The notes under the pieces were generated by a model. The model had not been told where the DNA came from. It searched no databases and was given only the letters and a program-made list of their open reading frames with translations. A program made the position numbers and the translations under genes. Source: Lactococcus sp. dk101 (GTDB lineage Bacteria; Bacillota; Bacilli; Lactobacillales; Streptococcaceae). Taken from it: a DNA stretch of 64,000 bases. Below are positions 1 through 10,300 of this stretch, in pieces. The stretch lies in the NCBI RefSeq assembly GCF_009601055.1, contig NZ_WITI01000003.1:1-64000 (forward strand), written 5' to 3'. Every line of letters begins with the position of its first letter. Position 1 is the stretch's first letter.

Positions 1-168
1 TGCCTTGTTCATTTAAACTTGGCTTTGTTTTTTGTCTCAAAATTTATTCTTTTGACAGGTTGGTTTTTTTGAAAGCTGTCCTTGCTTTACATGAGTTATT
101 CTACTTTATTCAGTTTTCAATGGTCTAGCTGTGCTGTTCTCTAGTAACTTGCGTTCGATTGAGACAAC
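1..168 (-). other. rRNA operon leader (5' part, operon lies off the left edge)
   Basis: Read on the minus strand, this stretch follows a strong promoter and contains ATTGAAAACTGAATAAAG, a word typical of the transcribed spacers and leaders of Firmicute rRNA operons. No open frame is present. I infer that a 16S rRNA gene begins just beyond base 1. The 16S itself is not visible, so this is an inference from the promoter and leader. Confidence 0.65.
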
Positions 169-203
169 TATTATATTCTATCAAACCTTTATCTACTTGT
201 CAA
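169..203 (-). promoter_or_regulatory. Strong extended -10 promoter reading left (rRNA P)
   Basis: On the minus strand there is TTGACA (198-203), a 17-base spacer and TAGAAT (175-180), with TG one base before the -10. Transcription would start near 168 and run into the rRNA-type leader. Confidence 0.75.
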
Positions 204-282
204 CAATTTAACACGATTTTTTTATTTTTTTTTATTATTTGTTCGTTTTTCATTTACAAAGCCTTGTAATCACTGGCTTTAT

Positions 283-323
283 AAAAAAACAAATCTTCAT
301 TTTGGAAATGTCGATTTGTTTTT
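283..323 (-). terminator. Terminator after comX
   Basis: On the minus strand AAACAAATC pairs with GATTTGTTT, with an inner CATTT/AAATG pairing, and is followed by a run of T. It sits just after the comX stop and before the rRNA promoter, so it insulates comX from the rRNA operon. Confidence 0.7.
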
Positions 324-329
324 CTCTTG

Positions 330-812
330 TTATTCTTCAGCATCCGCATCATCGAATAGGATTTTTTTAATCTTTTCTTTCAAACGATGCTTTTCCATTC
401 TTGTTAATACTTCTCCATCGAGTTGTTTTTTTAATAATCTTCTATAGTTAGGACTGAGTCTTTTTGATACTTCCAATTTTAGACTATTAAAAATCATCAC
501 ATCCTCTGGAGTATTTTTATTACTATTAATGAAGCTTTCTGATTCATAGACATCAATTCCAACTTCATTTTCCCATGCTCGCTTCTGTGCCTGTGTTTTT
601 CTAACCATGTCAATTAGCTTTTGGCGATACTTAACTTTAAAGTGAACAAAGATTTGTTCTTCGTTGCAGCCAGAATTCAAAAGTTCATTTAATGTAATCA
701 AGCCTTTTTGAAAGTAGTCGTCAATATCCCAAGATTTTACGCGAATGCTTCTTCTCGCTTTCGAAATGATTGGCTTAATTTTTTCAAACAGCGAATTTAG
801 ATTATCGGTCAA
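330..812 (-). CDS. comX: Competence sigma factor ComX/SigX
   Basis: Alternative sigma factor that directs RNA polymerase to late competence (DNA uptake) promoters. The N-terminal part (KIKPIISKARR, then SWDIDDYFQKG) matches the streptococcal ComX pattern, followed by a basic C-terminal half expected to read the promoter. I chose a TTG start at 812 because AAGAGGAAA lies six bases upstream and it leaves about 10 residues before the conserved region, as in streptococcal ComX. That gives 160 aa. In-frame ATG codons at 839 and 854 have no ribosome site. A strong ribosome site at 921-928 instead serves a 9-codon ORF. The gene lies next to an rRNA operon promoter. Identity is confident; the start is less so. 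Confidence 0.85.
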   Translation of the reverse strand: MTDNLNSLFEKIKPIISKARRSIRVKSWDIDDYFQKGLITLNELLNSGCNEEQIFVHFKVKYRQKLIDMVRKTQAQKRAWENEVGIDVYESESFINSNKNTPEDVMIFNSLKLEVSKRLSPNYRRLLKKQLDGEVLTRMEKHRLKEKIKKILFDDADAEE

Positions 813-885
813 GTTATTTCCTCTTATTTCTATTTGCATATGGATAAGCGTCATAATTGGATCTTAGTTAACAAGAAAACAGGTA

Positions 886-915
886 TTAAGGTGGCCGGTA
901 ATTTAATTTTTGCAT
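886..915 (-). CDS. Possible 9-codon leader peptide upstream of comX
   Basis: On the minus strand a near-perfect ribosome site (AAGGAGGA, 921-928) is spaced correctly for ATG at 915. The frame reads MQKLNYRPP and then TAA. Its frame differs from comX by one base. It may be a translated leader that affects comX translation, or the remnant of an older comX start lost to an indel. Nothing but position and the ribosome site supports it. Confidence 0.4.
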   Translation of the reverse strand: MQKLNYRPP

Positions 916-1045
916 TGATTTCCTCCTTCACTCAATTTTTATATTCATTTATATTCATTATAGTAGAAAGAGAAAATAACTTGTTTATTTTATTATATCT
1001 AAAATTTAGTTTTCCACCTAGCGAAATACGAAAAGTTTTCAACAA

Positions 1046-1302
1046 AAATAATCCACAAGTTAAATCATAAGTTTTAATTTATTTTTTTTATTCTATGGAT
1101 TTTCAACAAAAATTGGAGTTTTCATTGCTTGTGGATAAGTCTTTCGAGTGCTGATATGACTTATTTGAGGGGTTATATATTTTTTTCTTATCCACTTTAT
1201 CCACAATTTTGTAATTTTTTTTCCACTTCTGTGGAAAACTTTTTTTGATATTAAAAAGTTGTGGAAAAATATTTTTTAACATGCTATAATAAGTTATCAA
1301 CA
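1046..1302 (+). other. oriC: oriC, upstream part: DnaA box cluster
   Basis: AT-rich non-coding DNA between comX and dnaA. Boxes seen: TGTGGATAA at 1130-1138 (perfect, reverse), TTATCCACT at 1188-1196, TTATCCACA at 1197-1205 (perfect), TGTGGAAAA at 1230-1238 and 1260-1268, TTATCAACA at 1294-1302, and a weaker AATCCACAA near 1050. The last box overlaps the dnaA promoter region, consistent with autoregulation. Confidence 0.85.
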
Positions 1303-1319
1303 ATCAATACAAAGGAGTA
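1282..1319 (+). promoter_or_regulatory. dnaA promoter and ribosome site
   Basis: TATAAT at 1285-1290 is preceded by TG (extended -10). No strong -35 is visible. AAAGGAG precedes the dnaA ATG. A DnaA box (1294-1302) lies at the expected transcription start. Confidence 0.6.
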
Positions 1320-1321
1320 TT

Positions 1322-2692
1322 ATGCCTCTCCTAAAAGAAAACCACGAATTTTGGACTAGGGTTAAAGAGTTGGCACAAAAAAATATTAAGTCAGGGGCTT
1401 ATGAGTATTTTATTGATCCAGCTCAACTTATGAGTATAGAAAATGATACAGCTAATATTTTAGTTGAATCTAGCTTTCACAAAGATTATTGGAGAAAACA
1501 GTCGGACCTTATTAGTACGGCTGGTTTTGAGGTCTTTGGAAAACCAATTTCTTATGCCCTTTATGCAAAAGATGAACTTTCAACGAACGAATTAAACAAG
1601 CTCTCACAAGAGCCTGAAGAAGATATTCTTCCTGCTAAAAACAATATGGCTTTGTCGCCTGTTTTAACTGGTTTAAATGGAAAATATACTTTTGAAAATT
1701 TTGTTCAAGGACCTGGTAACCGATGGACTTTGGCTGCAGCCGTTGCTGTTGCAGATAAGCCTGGGGATACCTACAATCCGCTTTTCATTTATGGCGGTGC
1801 TGGACTGGGTAAAACCCACTTGATGCACGCAATCGGAAATGAGATTTTGACCGATAATCCAAATGCAAAAGTTAAATATGTTTCCTCTGAAAACTTCGTT
1901 AACGACTATGTCAATGCCACGCGCAAAAATCAAATGGAAAATTTTGAGCATACTTATCGTAATCTTGATTTACTTCTATTGGATGATGTTCAATTTTTTA
2001 GTGATAAAGAAGGAACAAAAACGGAGTTTTTCAACACTTTCAATACCTTGTACGAAAAAGGTGCTCAGATTGTCTTGACTTCTGACCGGATTCCGCAAGA
2101 ATTGAATAATCTGGAAGAACGACTGGTAAGTCGCTTCTCTTGGGGACTTACCACTGATATCACTGCGCCAGACTACGAAACACGTATGGCTATTTTGCTG
2201 ATCAAATCTGAAGCGAGTAATTTAGATTTTCCAAGTGAAACATTGAGTTATATCGCTGGTCAAATTGACTCCAACGTTCGTGAGCTCGAAGGAGCATTAA
2301 ACCGAGTGGAATTTGTGGCAAACGCAAATAATGTCACGCGCGTTGACATTGAAACTGCTTCTCAAGCCTTGCGTTCACTGAAAAGTCAAGCCAATCAATC
2401 TCTGTCAAATCTGACCATTAAAAAAATTCAAGATGAAGTTGCTAAATATTATCATATTTCAATTTCTGATTTGATTGGACCGAAAAGACCAAAGGAAATC
2501 GCCTTTCCTAGACAAATTGCCATGTATCTCGTTCGCGAATTGCTTGGCACAAGCTTGCCTGCGATTGGAAATGCCTTTGGTGGACGCGATCACACCACAG
2601 TCATGTATGCTTACAAGCAAATTTCAGATAAAATGAAAAATGATATCGAAGTCCAAAAAGATATTGATAGCATCAAACGTAAGTTTTTGTGA
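1322..2692 (+). CDS. dnaA: Chromosomal replication initiator DnaA
   Basis: AAA+ initiator that binds DnaA boxes and melts the origin. The 456-aa length is normal. Domain I is at the N-terminus with a variable linker near residues 85-105. Walker A GGAGLGKT is near 158-165, Walker B LLLLDD near 217, and the C-terminal box-recognition signature [12 protein letters not shown] near 420-431. The start follows AAAGGAG. DnaA boxes flank the gene on both sides, so it sits inside a bipartite origin and probably represses itself. Confidence 0.98.
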   Translation: MPLLKENHEFWTRVKELAQKNIKSGAYEYFIDPAQLMSIENDTANILVESSFHKDYWRKQSDLISTAGFEVFGKPISYALYAKDELSTNELNKLSQEPEEDILPAKNNMALSPVLTGLNGKYTFENFVQGPGNRWTLAAAVAVADKPGDTYNPLFIYGGAGLGKTHLMHAIGNEILTDNPNAKVKYVSSENFVNDYVNATRKNQMENFEHTYRNLDLLLLDDVQFFSDKEGTKTEFFNTFNTLYEKGAQIVLTSDRIPQELNNLEERLVSRFSWGLTTDITAPDYETRMAILLIKSEASNLDFPSETLSYIAGQIDSNVRELEGALNRVEFVANANNVTRVDIETASQALRSLKSQANQSLSNLTIKKIQDEVAKYYHISISDLIGPKRPKEIAFPRQIAMYLVRELLGTSLPAIGNAFGGRDHTTVMYAYKQISDKMKNDIEVQKDIDSIKRKFL

Positions 2693-2784
2693 TGTGGATA
2701 AATCAAAAGTTATGCCCATAATTATGCAAAAGTTATCCACAGGTTAAAAAGCTTGATATAACTGAAAATAAGTGGTTATCCACA
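2693..2784 (+). other. oriC: oriC, downstream part: three perfect DnaA boxes
   Basis: Perfect boxes lie at 2693-2701 (TGTGGATAA), 2733-2741 (TTATCCACA) and 2776-2784 (TTATCCACA) in the dnaA-dnaN spacer. Together with the upstream cluster they form the bipartite origin usual in Firmicutes. Confidence 0.9.
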
Positions 2785-2796
2785 TACTCACTTGAC

Positions 2797-2832
2797 CTAC
2801 TACTATTACTAATATATTTATTATAAATAAAT
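2797..2832 (+). other. DnaA-trio and AT-rich unwinding element
   Basis: Twelve bases after the last DnaA box the plus strand reads CTA CTA CTA TTA CTA (2797-2811), the complement of the 3'-GAT-5' DnaA-trio. Pure AT DNA (2811-2829) follows. This is the arrangement described for the unwinding site of Bacillus subtilis. The assignment is by pattern only. Confidence 0.75.
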
Positions 2833-2842
2833 AAGGAGTCCC

Positions 2843-3985
2843 ATGATTAAATTTACAATCAACAAAGCAGCATTTCAGAATGCACTTCGAATTACCAAAC
2901 AAGCAATTGGTTCAAAAGTTGCTATTCCAGCCCTTACCAAATTAAAAATTGTTGTCACTACTGACGGAATTACATTAGTTGGTTCGAATGGACAAATTTC
3001 GATTGAAAATTTCATTCCTGCTGACAATAAAGATGCAAACATGGTCATTGAAGGAGAAGGTTCAATCTTGCTTGAAGCATCATTCTTCGAGAGTGTTGTT
3101 AGCCAACTTCCTGAAATTGTTTTAGAATTTACAGAACTTGAACAAAAACAAGTTGTTCTCCATTCTGGAAAATCAGAAATTACTTTGAAAGGTCTTGATG
3201 CAGAAGTTTATCCCCGCATCCAAGCTATTTCAAAAGAAACTTCACTCAAAATCAAAGTTGGGCTTTTGAAAGCTTTGTTCACTGAAACTGTATTTGCTGT
3301 CAGCAATCAAGAAAATCGTCCTATCTTTACTGGTGTTCACCTCCAAGTAATCAACGGAAACGAATTGAAAGCAGTAGCAACAGACTCACATCGAATGAGT
3401 CAACGTATCTTAACTTTAGACGAATCTAATCTGTCATTTGATGTTATTTTGCCAAGCAAATCTATCAATTCATTTAAAAATGTTTTTACAAATGATGAAG
3501 AAGAAATCGAAATTTTCATCAATAACAGCCAAATGTTGTTTAAGAATGCAACTGTCAGCTATTACAGTCGCTTGATTGAAGGAAATTATCCTGATACCAA
3601 CCGTCTTATTCCTAAAGAAAGTGACTATAATTTGGATTTGGTCTTTGATGTTGCCGAACTTCGTCACTCAATGGAACGTGCACGTTTGTTGACTACTCAA
3701 ACAGCCAATGGTACTGTAAAATTGACTTTCAACGGAGATTCAGTTGTAACGACTGCAAATTCTCCTGAGGTTGGTTCTGTTCACGAAGAAGTTTCAACTC
3801 TTGAACAAACTGGTTCTGAATTAGCTATCAGCTTTAATCCTGAATATTTGATTGATGCCTTGAAAGTAATCAAGTCACCAGAAGTTCGCATTCGTTTTAT
3901 TTCAAACGTTCGCCCATTTACTTTGCAACCAAAAAATGATGAAGAAGGCTTTGTACAGCTGATTACACCGGTTCGTACTAACTAA
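2843..3985 (+). CDS. dnaN: DNA polymerase III beta subunit (sliding clamp)
   Basis: Ring-shaped processivity factor that holds the replicative polymerase on DNA. The 380-aa protein has the three repeated clamp folds and ends in the usual ITPVRT-type C-terminus. The start follows AAGGAG. It lies directly after the origin element, as in most Firmicutes. Confidence 0.98.
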   Translation: MIKFTINKAAFQNALRITKQAIGSKVAIPALTKLKIVVTTDGITLVGSNGQISIENFIPADNKDANMVIEGEGSILLEASFFESVVSQLPEIVLEFTELEQKQVVLHSGKSEITLKGLDAEVYPRIQAISKETSLKIKVGLLKALFTETVFAVSNQENRPIFTGVHLQVINGNELKAVATDSHRMSQRILTLDESNLSFDVILPSKSINSFKNVFTNDEEEIEIFINNSQMLFKNATVSYYSRLIEGNYPDTNRLIPKESDYNLDLVFDVAELRHSMERARLLTTQTANGTVKLTFNGDSVVTTANSPEVGSVHEEVSTLEQTGSELAISFNPEYLIDALKVIKSPEVRIRFISNVRPFTLQPKNDEEGFVQLITPVRTN

Positions 3986-4061
3986 TAAATTTCTGACAGA
4001 ACTGACAGGTGCTTTAAAATCACCTCTCAAATAAAGTCTGAGCGAAAAAGAAAGATTTTGA

Positions 4062-4097
4062 TATAATAGACTTAACGAAAGTTGGGTCTATTTTTTT
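4062..4097 (+). promoter_or_regulatory. rexBA promoter, poor ribosome site
   Basis: An extended -10 (TG-A-TATAAT, hexamer at 4062-4067) precedes rexB. The 30 bases between it and the ATG contain no clear Shine-Dalgarno sequence, so rexB may be weakly translated. Confidence 0.5.
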
Positions 4098-7000
4098 ATG
4101 GAAATTTTTTATACTGAAATTACACAAGATTTGACAGCAAATTTACTTGAGATTGCACAAGAAGAAATGGCGAAAAAGCACAAAGTCTTTTATATCGTTC
4201 CTTCATCCATGTCATTTGAACAAGAAAAAGAAATTTTAGAGCGGATCAATGGAGGGGCTGATGCGGCCGTTTTTGACCTGCTTGTGACGCGTTTTAAACA
4301 GTTTCCGTACTACTTTGACAAAAATGATCAAACAAGCACACAGGTCGAACTGAGCCCTGCTGGAATGGCCATGCTTTTTAGAAAAGTCATGAAAAATTTT
4401 AGTAAAGAGGAAATTCCACTTTATTTTGGTTTGCAAAACTCTGCTAATTTTTTTGAAATGCTTGTTAGTCTAAGAAATGAATTAGAAAAAAGTAATTTGG
4501 TCATCGATGATTTGCCAGACAATGAAAAAAATCGAGAGTTGAAACTGATTTTTAATCAATTTGAGGCAGATTTGTCAGCGCATTTTGCTAATTTTTCTAG
4601 TTTTTCTGATTTTATTGAAGAAGCAAATGCTGGCAAGTTTGATGAACAACTAAAAAATGTCGTGTGTATTGTCGATGGCTATACACGTTTTTCTGCAGAA
4701 GAAGAAAAATTTATTGCTTGTTTTAGTCAAAAGGTTGACCGTTTTATCATTGGAACATTTTCTGAAAAAGTGACTAATAATCAGCGTGTAGAAGATTCTG
4801 TTTATGCAAATGCACTTCAGATGATTGATAAATTTTCACTGAAATATCAAGCAAAAGTCAAACAAATTAATGATGGAGCTGTCAATAATGTTTACAGCAA
4901 ATTGACAGAGCTGATTAAGCAAGATCAAGCTTTTGTCATGACTGACCAACCGCTTGTCATTACTGACAGTGAAAAAAAGCAGTTTTCGATTTGGGAAGCT
5001 GAAAATCAAACTGCGGAAATAGAGGCTGTTGCCAAACGTATCCGTCAGAAACTTGTCGAGGGGGCAAGATTTAAGGACTTTACGATTTTAGTTGGGCATT
5101 CCAAGCAATATGAAATTCCCGTCAAGCAAATTTTTCAACTTTACGACATTCCTTATTTTTATGCTGAAGAAGAAAAAATGTCACATCATCCACTGATTGT
5201 TTTTCTCGAAAGTTTATTTGCTGTTAAGAAGAATAATTATCGAGCAACTGATGTTGTTAATTTACTGAAGTGTAAACTTTATGGCTCCGAAGCAGTCAAC
5301 CTTGACGACATTGATTTCTTTGAATATTATGTTCATCAAAATAGAATTCAAGGAAAAAAAGCCTTTGCTACGCCATTTGAGCAAAATGAATATGCTCATT
5401 TTGATGATGTTGAATTATTCCGTCAGCAACTTTTTGGTAACTCCTCAGCAATTCAAAGTTTACTGTCAAGCAATCACTCCCTTTTAGGGAAAACTTGGGT
5501 TGATAAATTTCAAGAATTCTTTGAAGAGGGACAAATCATTGCCCACTTGAATGAATTGTATGAAACTGCAGAAGCTGAAAATAATCATGAAATGGCTGAT
5601 AAACATGAGCAAGTTTGGAATTTATTATTGTCTATCTTGAAGGAATTCTTAGCTGTTTTTGCTGATTCAAAAATGAAAATTGGCGATTTTCTAGATATTA
5701 TTTTGGCAGGTGTTCGGAATGCAAATTATCGTCAAATTCCTGCTAATGTGGATGTTGTAAACGTTAAAGATTATAGTTTAGTTGAGCCGAGAACCAATAA
5801 ATATGTTTACGCTATTGGATTAAGTCAAAGCAATTTCCCAAGAACAAAGGTTAATTCTACCCTGATATCTGATGATGAGCGTGCCGAAATCAATGAAAAT
5901 GCGAGTGAAGGGAAGTTTATTGAACAACTCAATGTTGTAAACTATCAAACGTCAACCTTTACCAATCTTTCATTGATGAACGCAGCAACAAAAGAGCTGA
6001 TTTTGTCTGTTCCAAAAATCGTTGAAAATGCGCAAGACGATATTTCACCAGTCATTCAACTGATTTTGGAACATTCTGAACCACAAATTAGAAAAAAAAT
6101 TCATTCGAGTAATGCAGATGAGACGCTGGTTCATATTGGCAATGCACGGTCCGTTATTTCATCTATCGGTAAAATTGAGCGGCAAATGAATGAAAGCCAG
6201 GAAGAAGCGAAACATTCTGCTTTCTGGTCAAGTATTTTCCGTCTGCTAACTAAAAATAATTCAGATTTCAAACAGATATTATTGAATTTAGATAAAGATA
6301 TTTCTACTGTAAATTTATCAGCAGAAACTGTAAACAAGGTTTACAATGGTCATATTTATGCTTCGGTCAGTAGTTTTGAGCGTTTTTATAATTGCGAATA
6401 TCAGTATTTCTTGGAAAGTACGCTCAAGCTTGAAACCTTTGAAGAAATTGACATCAATTCAAAAGTGGTAGGGAACTTTTTCCATGCGATTTTTGAGAAA
6501 TTGCTCATTCAAAAAGATTTGACAAGTGAAAATTTTGATGCACATTTAGATGCTGTCATTGCTGACGTAAACAAGGAATATCGCCATTACTTTACCCAAG
6601 GACCATCTGCACAATTTACATGGGAAAATCTGGAAGAAATTGTCTATCAAACTGCGGTCATGCTCAAAAAAAATGTTGCTAATCCTCACTTAACAACAAA
6701 AATGACTGAAAGCAGTTTTGGACTTAAAAATAGCGAGCTAGGTGAATTCGTCATTGATGACGTTCATTTGCGTGGCCGAATTGACCGAATTGATGAAACG
6801 GATAATGAAAGTTTGGGTGCGATTGATTATAAGTCAAGTGCACATCGTTTTAATCTTCAATCTGCCTTTGATGGCACAAGTTTACAGTTCTTGACCTATC
6901 TGGATGTCTTGAAGCAGACCTTTGCTGACCAAAAACTTTGGGGAGCCTTGTATCTTCAATTTCAAAATAGCCCAGTTGAATTAGCAAAAATCAATCAACT

Positions 7001-7394
7001 GTCAGAGATTACAAAAGAATTAGAAAAAGCAATGGCTTATGAAGGCCTCCTTTTAGCTGAAAGCTCTGCTGATTTGAAAGAAATTGACGGCATTACTATC
7101 AATAAAAACAATGTGTATCAGCCAGAAGAATTTGAAAAATTATTAGAAATCAATCGCCAGCATTATCAAAGAGCTGCTCATCGATTAAAAGAAGGAAAAA
7201 TTGCCATCAATCCAATCATGCAAAGAAGTGAAGGAATTGATAAATCAGGTAACGTCAGAGGCTGTAGATATTGTCCTCTGAAGTCTATCTGTCGTTTTGA
7301 GGCAAATGTCCACATGAACGATTACACGCGTGAAATTGGCCAGAAAACAGCGAAAAAGCTAAAAGAAGAACTAAGTGGAAAGGTAAAGGATTAA
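4098..7394 (+). CDS. rexB: ATP-dependent nuclease subunit RexB (AddB)
   Basis: Partner of RexA in the lactococcal RecBCD/AddAB-type enzyme that resects double-strand ends and loads RecA after meeting Chi. 1098 aa. The N-terminal helicase-like half has no Walker A (IVPSSMSFEQEKE occupies the place). The C-terminal nuclease has RIDRIDE followed by AIDYKSS. Four cysteines expected for the AddB iron-sulfur cluster are present: one near residue 767 (YNCEYQ) and three near 1055-1064 (CRYCPLKSIC). The rexA start follows one base after the rexB stop, so the two are cotranslated. Lactococcal RexAB is known to read the Chi word GCGCGTG. Confidence 0.95.
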   Translation: MEIFYTEITQDLTANLLEIAQEEMAKKHKVFYIVPSSMSFEQEKEILERINGGADAAVFDLLVTRFKQFPYYFDKNDQTSTQVELSPAGMAMLFRKVMKNFSKEEIPLYFGLQNSANFFEMLVSLRNELEKSNLVIDDLPDNEKNRELKLIFNQFEADLSAHFANFSSFSDFIEEANAGKFDEQLKNVVCIVDGYTRFSAEEEKFIACFSQKVDRFIIGTFSEKVTNNQRVEDSVYANALQMIDKFSLKYQAKVKQINDGAVNNVYSKLTELIKQDQAFVMTDQPLVITDSEKKQFSIWEAENQTAEIEAVAKRIRQKLVEGARFKDFTILVGHSKQYEIPVKQIFQLYDIPYFYAEEEKMSHHPLIVFLESLFAVKKNNYRATDVVNLLKCKLYGSEAVNLDDIDFFEYYVHQNRIQGKKAFATPFEQNEYAHFDDVELFRQQLFGNSSAIQSLLSSNHSLLGKTWVDKFQEFFEEGQIIAHLNELYETAEAENNHEMADKHEQVWNLLLSILKEFLAVFADSKMKIGDFLDIILAGVRNANYRQIPANVDVVNVKDYSLVEPRTNKYVYAIGLSQSNFPRTKVNSTLISDDERAEINENASEGKFIEQLNVVNYQTSTFTNLSLMNAATKELILSVPKIVENAQDDISPVIQLILEHSEPQIRKKIHSSNADETLVHIGNARSVISSIGKIERQMNESQEEAKHSAFWSSIFRLLTKNNSDFKQILLNLDKDISTVNLSAETVNKVYNGHIYASVSSFERFYNCEYQYFLESTLKLETFEEIDINSKVVGNFFHAIFEKLLIQKDLTSENFDAHLDAVIADVNKEYRHYFTQGPSAQFTWENLEEIVYQTAVMLKKNVANPHLTTKMTESSFGLKNSELGEFVIDDVHLRGRIDRIDETDNESLGAIDYKSSAHRFNLQSAFDGTSLQFLTYLDVLKQTFADQKLWGALYLQFQNSPVELAKINQLSEITKELEKAMAYEGLLLAESSADLKEIDGITINKNNVYQPEEFEKLLEINRQHYQRAAHRLKEGKIAINPIMQRSEGIDKSGNVRGCRYCPLKSICRFEANVHMNDYTREIGQKTAKKLKEELSGKVKD

Positions 7395-7395
7395 A

Positions 7396-10300
7396 ATGTC
7401 CGATGTAAAATTAACTCCAGAACAAGAAGAAGCCATTTTTAGTACTGGAAAAAATATACTCGTTTCAGCCAGTGCTGGTTCAGGAAAAACATTTGTCATG
7501 GCCAATCGGATTGTCGAAAAAGTCCGTTCAGGCGTTGAAATCAATCAACTTTTCATCTCTACCTTTACAAAAAAAGCTGCAGCGGAATTAAAAATAAGAT
7601 TAGAACGTGATCTGAAAAAGGCAAGGCTTGCCTCAGATGAAAATGAAGAACGCCATCGGTTTACACTTGCTTTACAAGGTTTACAGTCTGCAGATATTGG
7701 AACGATGGATAGTTTTACTCAAAAACTTGTTCGCCAATACTTTAATCGGATTAACGTTGATCCTAATTTTAGAATTTTAGCAGATAAGACTGAAAGTGAT
7801 TTGATTAAACAAGATGTGTTTGATCAGCTGGTGGAAAACCATCTGTCAGAAGAACTTGTCAGTACTGATGACATTACAAAAGATGATTTTAAAAAATTAG
7901 TCAAGAATTTTTCAAAAGACCGCAATATCAATGGCTTTCAAAGCGTGGTTTACAGTGTTTACAACTTCATGTCATCAACTGAAAATCCTATGGAATGGCT
8001 TGAAAAAGACTTTTTAAAGGCCTATGATACATATCAAAAGTTTACAGATTTACCACAGAAAAATCTGGAGCTTACAGTTGAAGCAGTGAAAGATTTTGTT
8101 GAATTATTAGAAATATCACTTACAAACAAAGTCATTTCAGGAAAAATAGGAATTGCTAAGGCTAACGCCTTTCTTGATCATAAAGACGTCTTACTGTCAA
8201 CACTGACAGAGAAAAATTTTAGTGCTTTTGCGGACTTATTCATCCAGCTTGACACAGTTATTGCTGTGGGAAGTTCAAAAGATGAAACGCTAGGTGCGAT
8301 GAAAAAAGATTTTTCAGCACAGCGGCAAGTGTTAATCGGTAGTAAAAGTACACCGGGAATTGTTTTTGATTTTTACAACCAAGTCAAGCATGGCGCAATT
8401 ATAGAAAAATATCAACCTCAAGCCTATCAAATCGTAGTGTCATTGCAAAAATTCATGCGCTCGTTTTATCAGGCCTATCTTGAACAAAAAATAAATGAAA
8501 ATGCTTTTGAATATGCTGATATTTCTCATTTTGCGATTGAAATTTTAGAAGAAAATCCAGATATTCGTGAAGAATTGCAGCAACATTATGATGAAATCAT
8601 GATTGATGAATATCAAGACACCAACCACACGCAAGAGCGAATGCTGGTTCTCTTATCAAACGGTCATAATTTATTCATGGTGGGCGATATCAAGCAATCT
8701 ATTTATGGTTTTCGTTTGGCAGATCCAGGACTATTTCTTGAAAAATATAAGTCTTATGATCAACCAGAAAATCCAAATCAACTGATTCGCTTAAAAGAAA
8801 ATTTCCGTTCGCGCGGTGAAGTTTTGAATTTCACAAATCAGGTCTTTAAGCACTTGATGGACGAAGAAATTGGCGAGATGACCTATGGTCAAGAAGAAAA
8901 ATTGGTTCAAGGGAACCTGACAGACTATCCGTCAGAGCTGACAGAAGAATTTTACCCAGAACTATTGCTTTACAGCGTAGATACAGAAAAAGATTCTGAC
9001 AAAAAAGGACAACCAGATACATCAGAAAATGTGGAAGTCATTTCAGATGGTGAAATCAGAATTGCTGCTCAAAGAATTGTGAGTTTGCTGAACTCAGGTG
9101 TAAACCCAAAAGATATTGCTTTACTTGTTCGTTCAAAATCAAACAATAATAAAATCGAAGAAATATTGACTTCGTATGATATTCCAGTTGTTTTGGATGA
9201 AGGCCGTGTAGATTTTTTGAAGTCTATTGAAGTGCTTGTTATGTTAGATGTGCTTCGGGCGATTGATAATCCTCTTTATGACATTTCATTGGTCGCAATG
9301 CTTCGTTCACCACTTTTCGAATTTAACGAAGATGAGCTGACAAGGATTAGTTTACAAGGTGGAAAGGACACACGTTTTTGGGAGAAAGTTCTGTCATCAC
9401 TGACAGAAGAAGCAATTAACAAAGAACTGATTACAGTACCTCTTAAGGCTAAAATACAGGACTTTGTCAACAAGTTTACAGAATGGCGTAAACTTGTAAA
9501 CCAAATTTCAATTCATGAATTACTCTGGAAAATATATATTGATACTTACTATTATGATTATGTAGGGGCTTTGTCAAATGGTGATTTACGTCAGGCAAAT
9601 TTACAAGCGTTGTCAGTTCGGGCAGAATCTTATGAGAGTTCTGGTTACAAAGGATTGTTCAAATTTATTAGATTGATTGATCGATTTATGGAACAAAACA
9701 ATGATTTGGCAGCTGTAAATATTAAGCTTCCAGAAAATGCTGTGCGTGTTATGACATTCCATAAATCAAAAGGATTAGAATTTGATCATGTATTTCTTAT
9801 GAATTTACAATCTTCATTTAATCAATCTGATTTATCAGAAAAAGTTATCATTACACGTAAGAATGGATTAGGGATCAAATATGTTGCAGATTTGAAAAAT
9901 GAGCCAGATGTTCAGACGGAATTTCCTTATGCCTTAGCAAAAATGGATACATTGCCTTATATCGTAAATAAAGAGACCAAAAAAAGAGCAGGTTTGTCAG
10001 AAGAAATGCGTGTATTGTATGTCGCATTGACACGGGCAAAGCAAAAACTTTATTTGGTTGGAGCAACCACTAAAAAAGGCATAGATAGTTATGCGGACGC
10101 TGTACTAGAACAGACGACGCTGATTAATAAATATAGAGATTCAGCGAATGGTTTCCAGCACTGGATACTTGCTTTACAGGCTGCTACAAAGCTTTCTGTA
10201 AAAATGAATATTTATACAAAAGATGATTTGGTAGAACATCAGACCAAATATGTCCAACCTATTTTCTTTGAAAATTTACTTGAACAGTCAACGCAGCTTG

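Noticed and set aside
834-1070. Plus-strand 78-codon frame across the comX start and oriC
   Set aside because: No ribosome site, composition like non-coding origin DNA, overlaps DnaA boxes and comX.
1673-1951. Opposite-strand open frame inside dnaA, and many like it inside other genes
   Set aside because: They lie wholly within well-recognised genes, lack ribosome sites and encode no recognisable protein, so I treat them as shadows.
3992-4005. CTGACAGAACTGACAG after dnaN as another palindrome copy
   Set aside because: The half-sites are in direct, not inverted, orientation.
7951-7970. Possible CRISPR-like or tandem repeat from repeated TTTACA words in rexA
   Set aside because: No regular spacing, no spacer-repeat structure; it is coding sequence.
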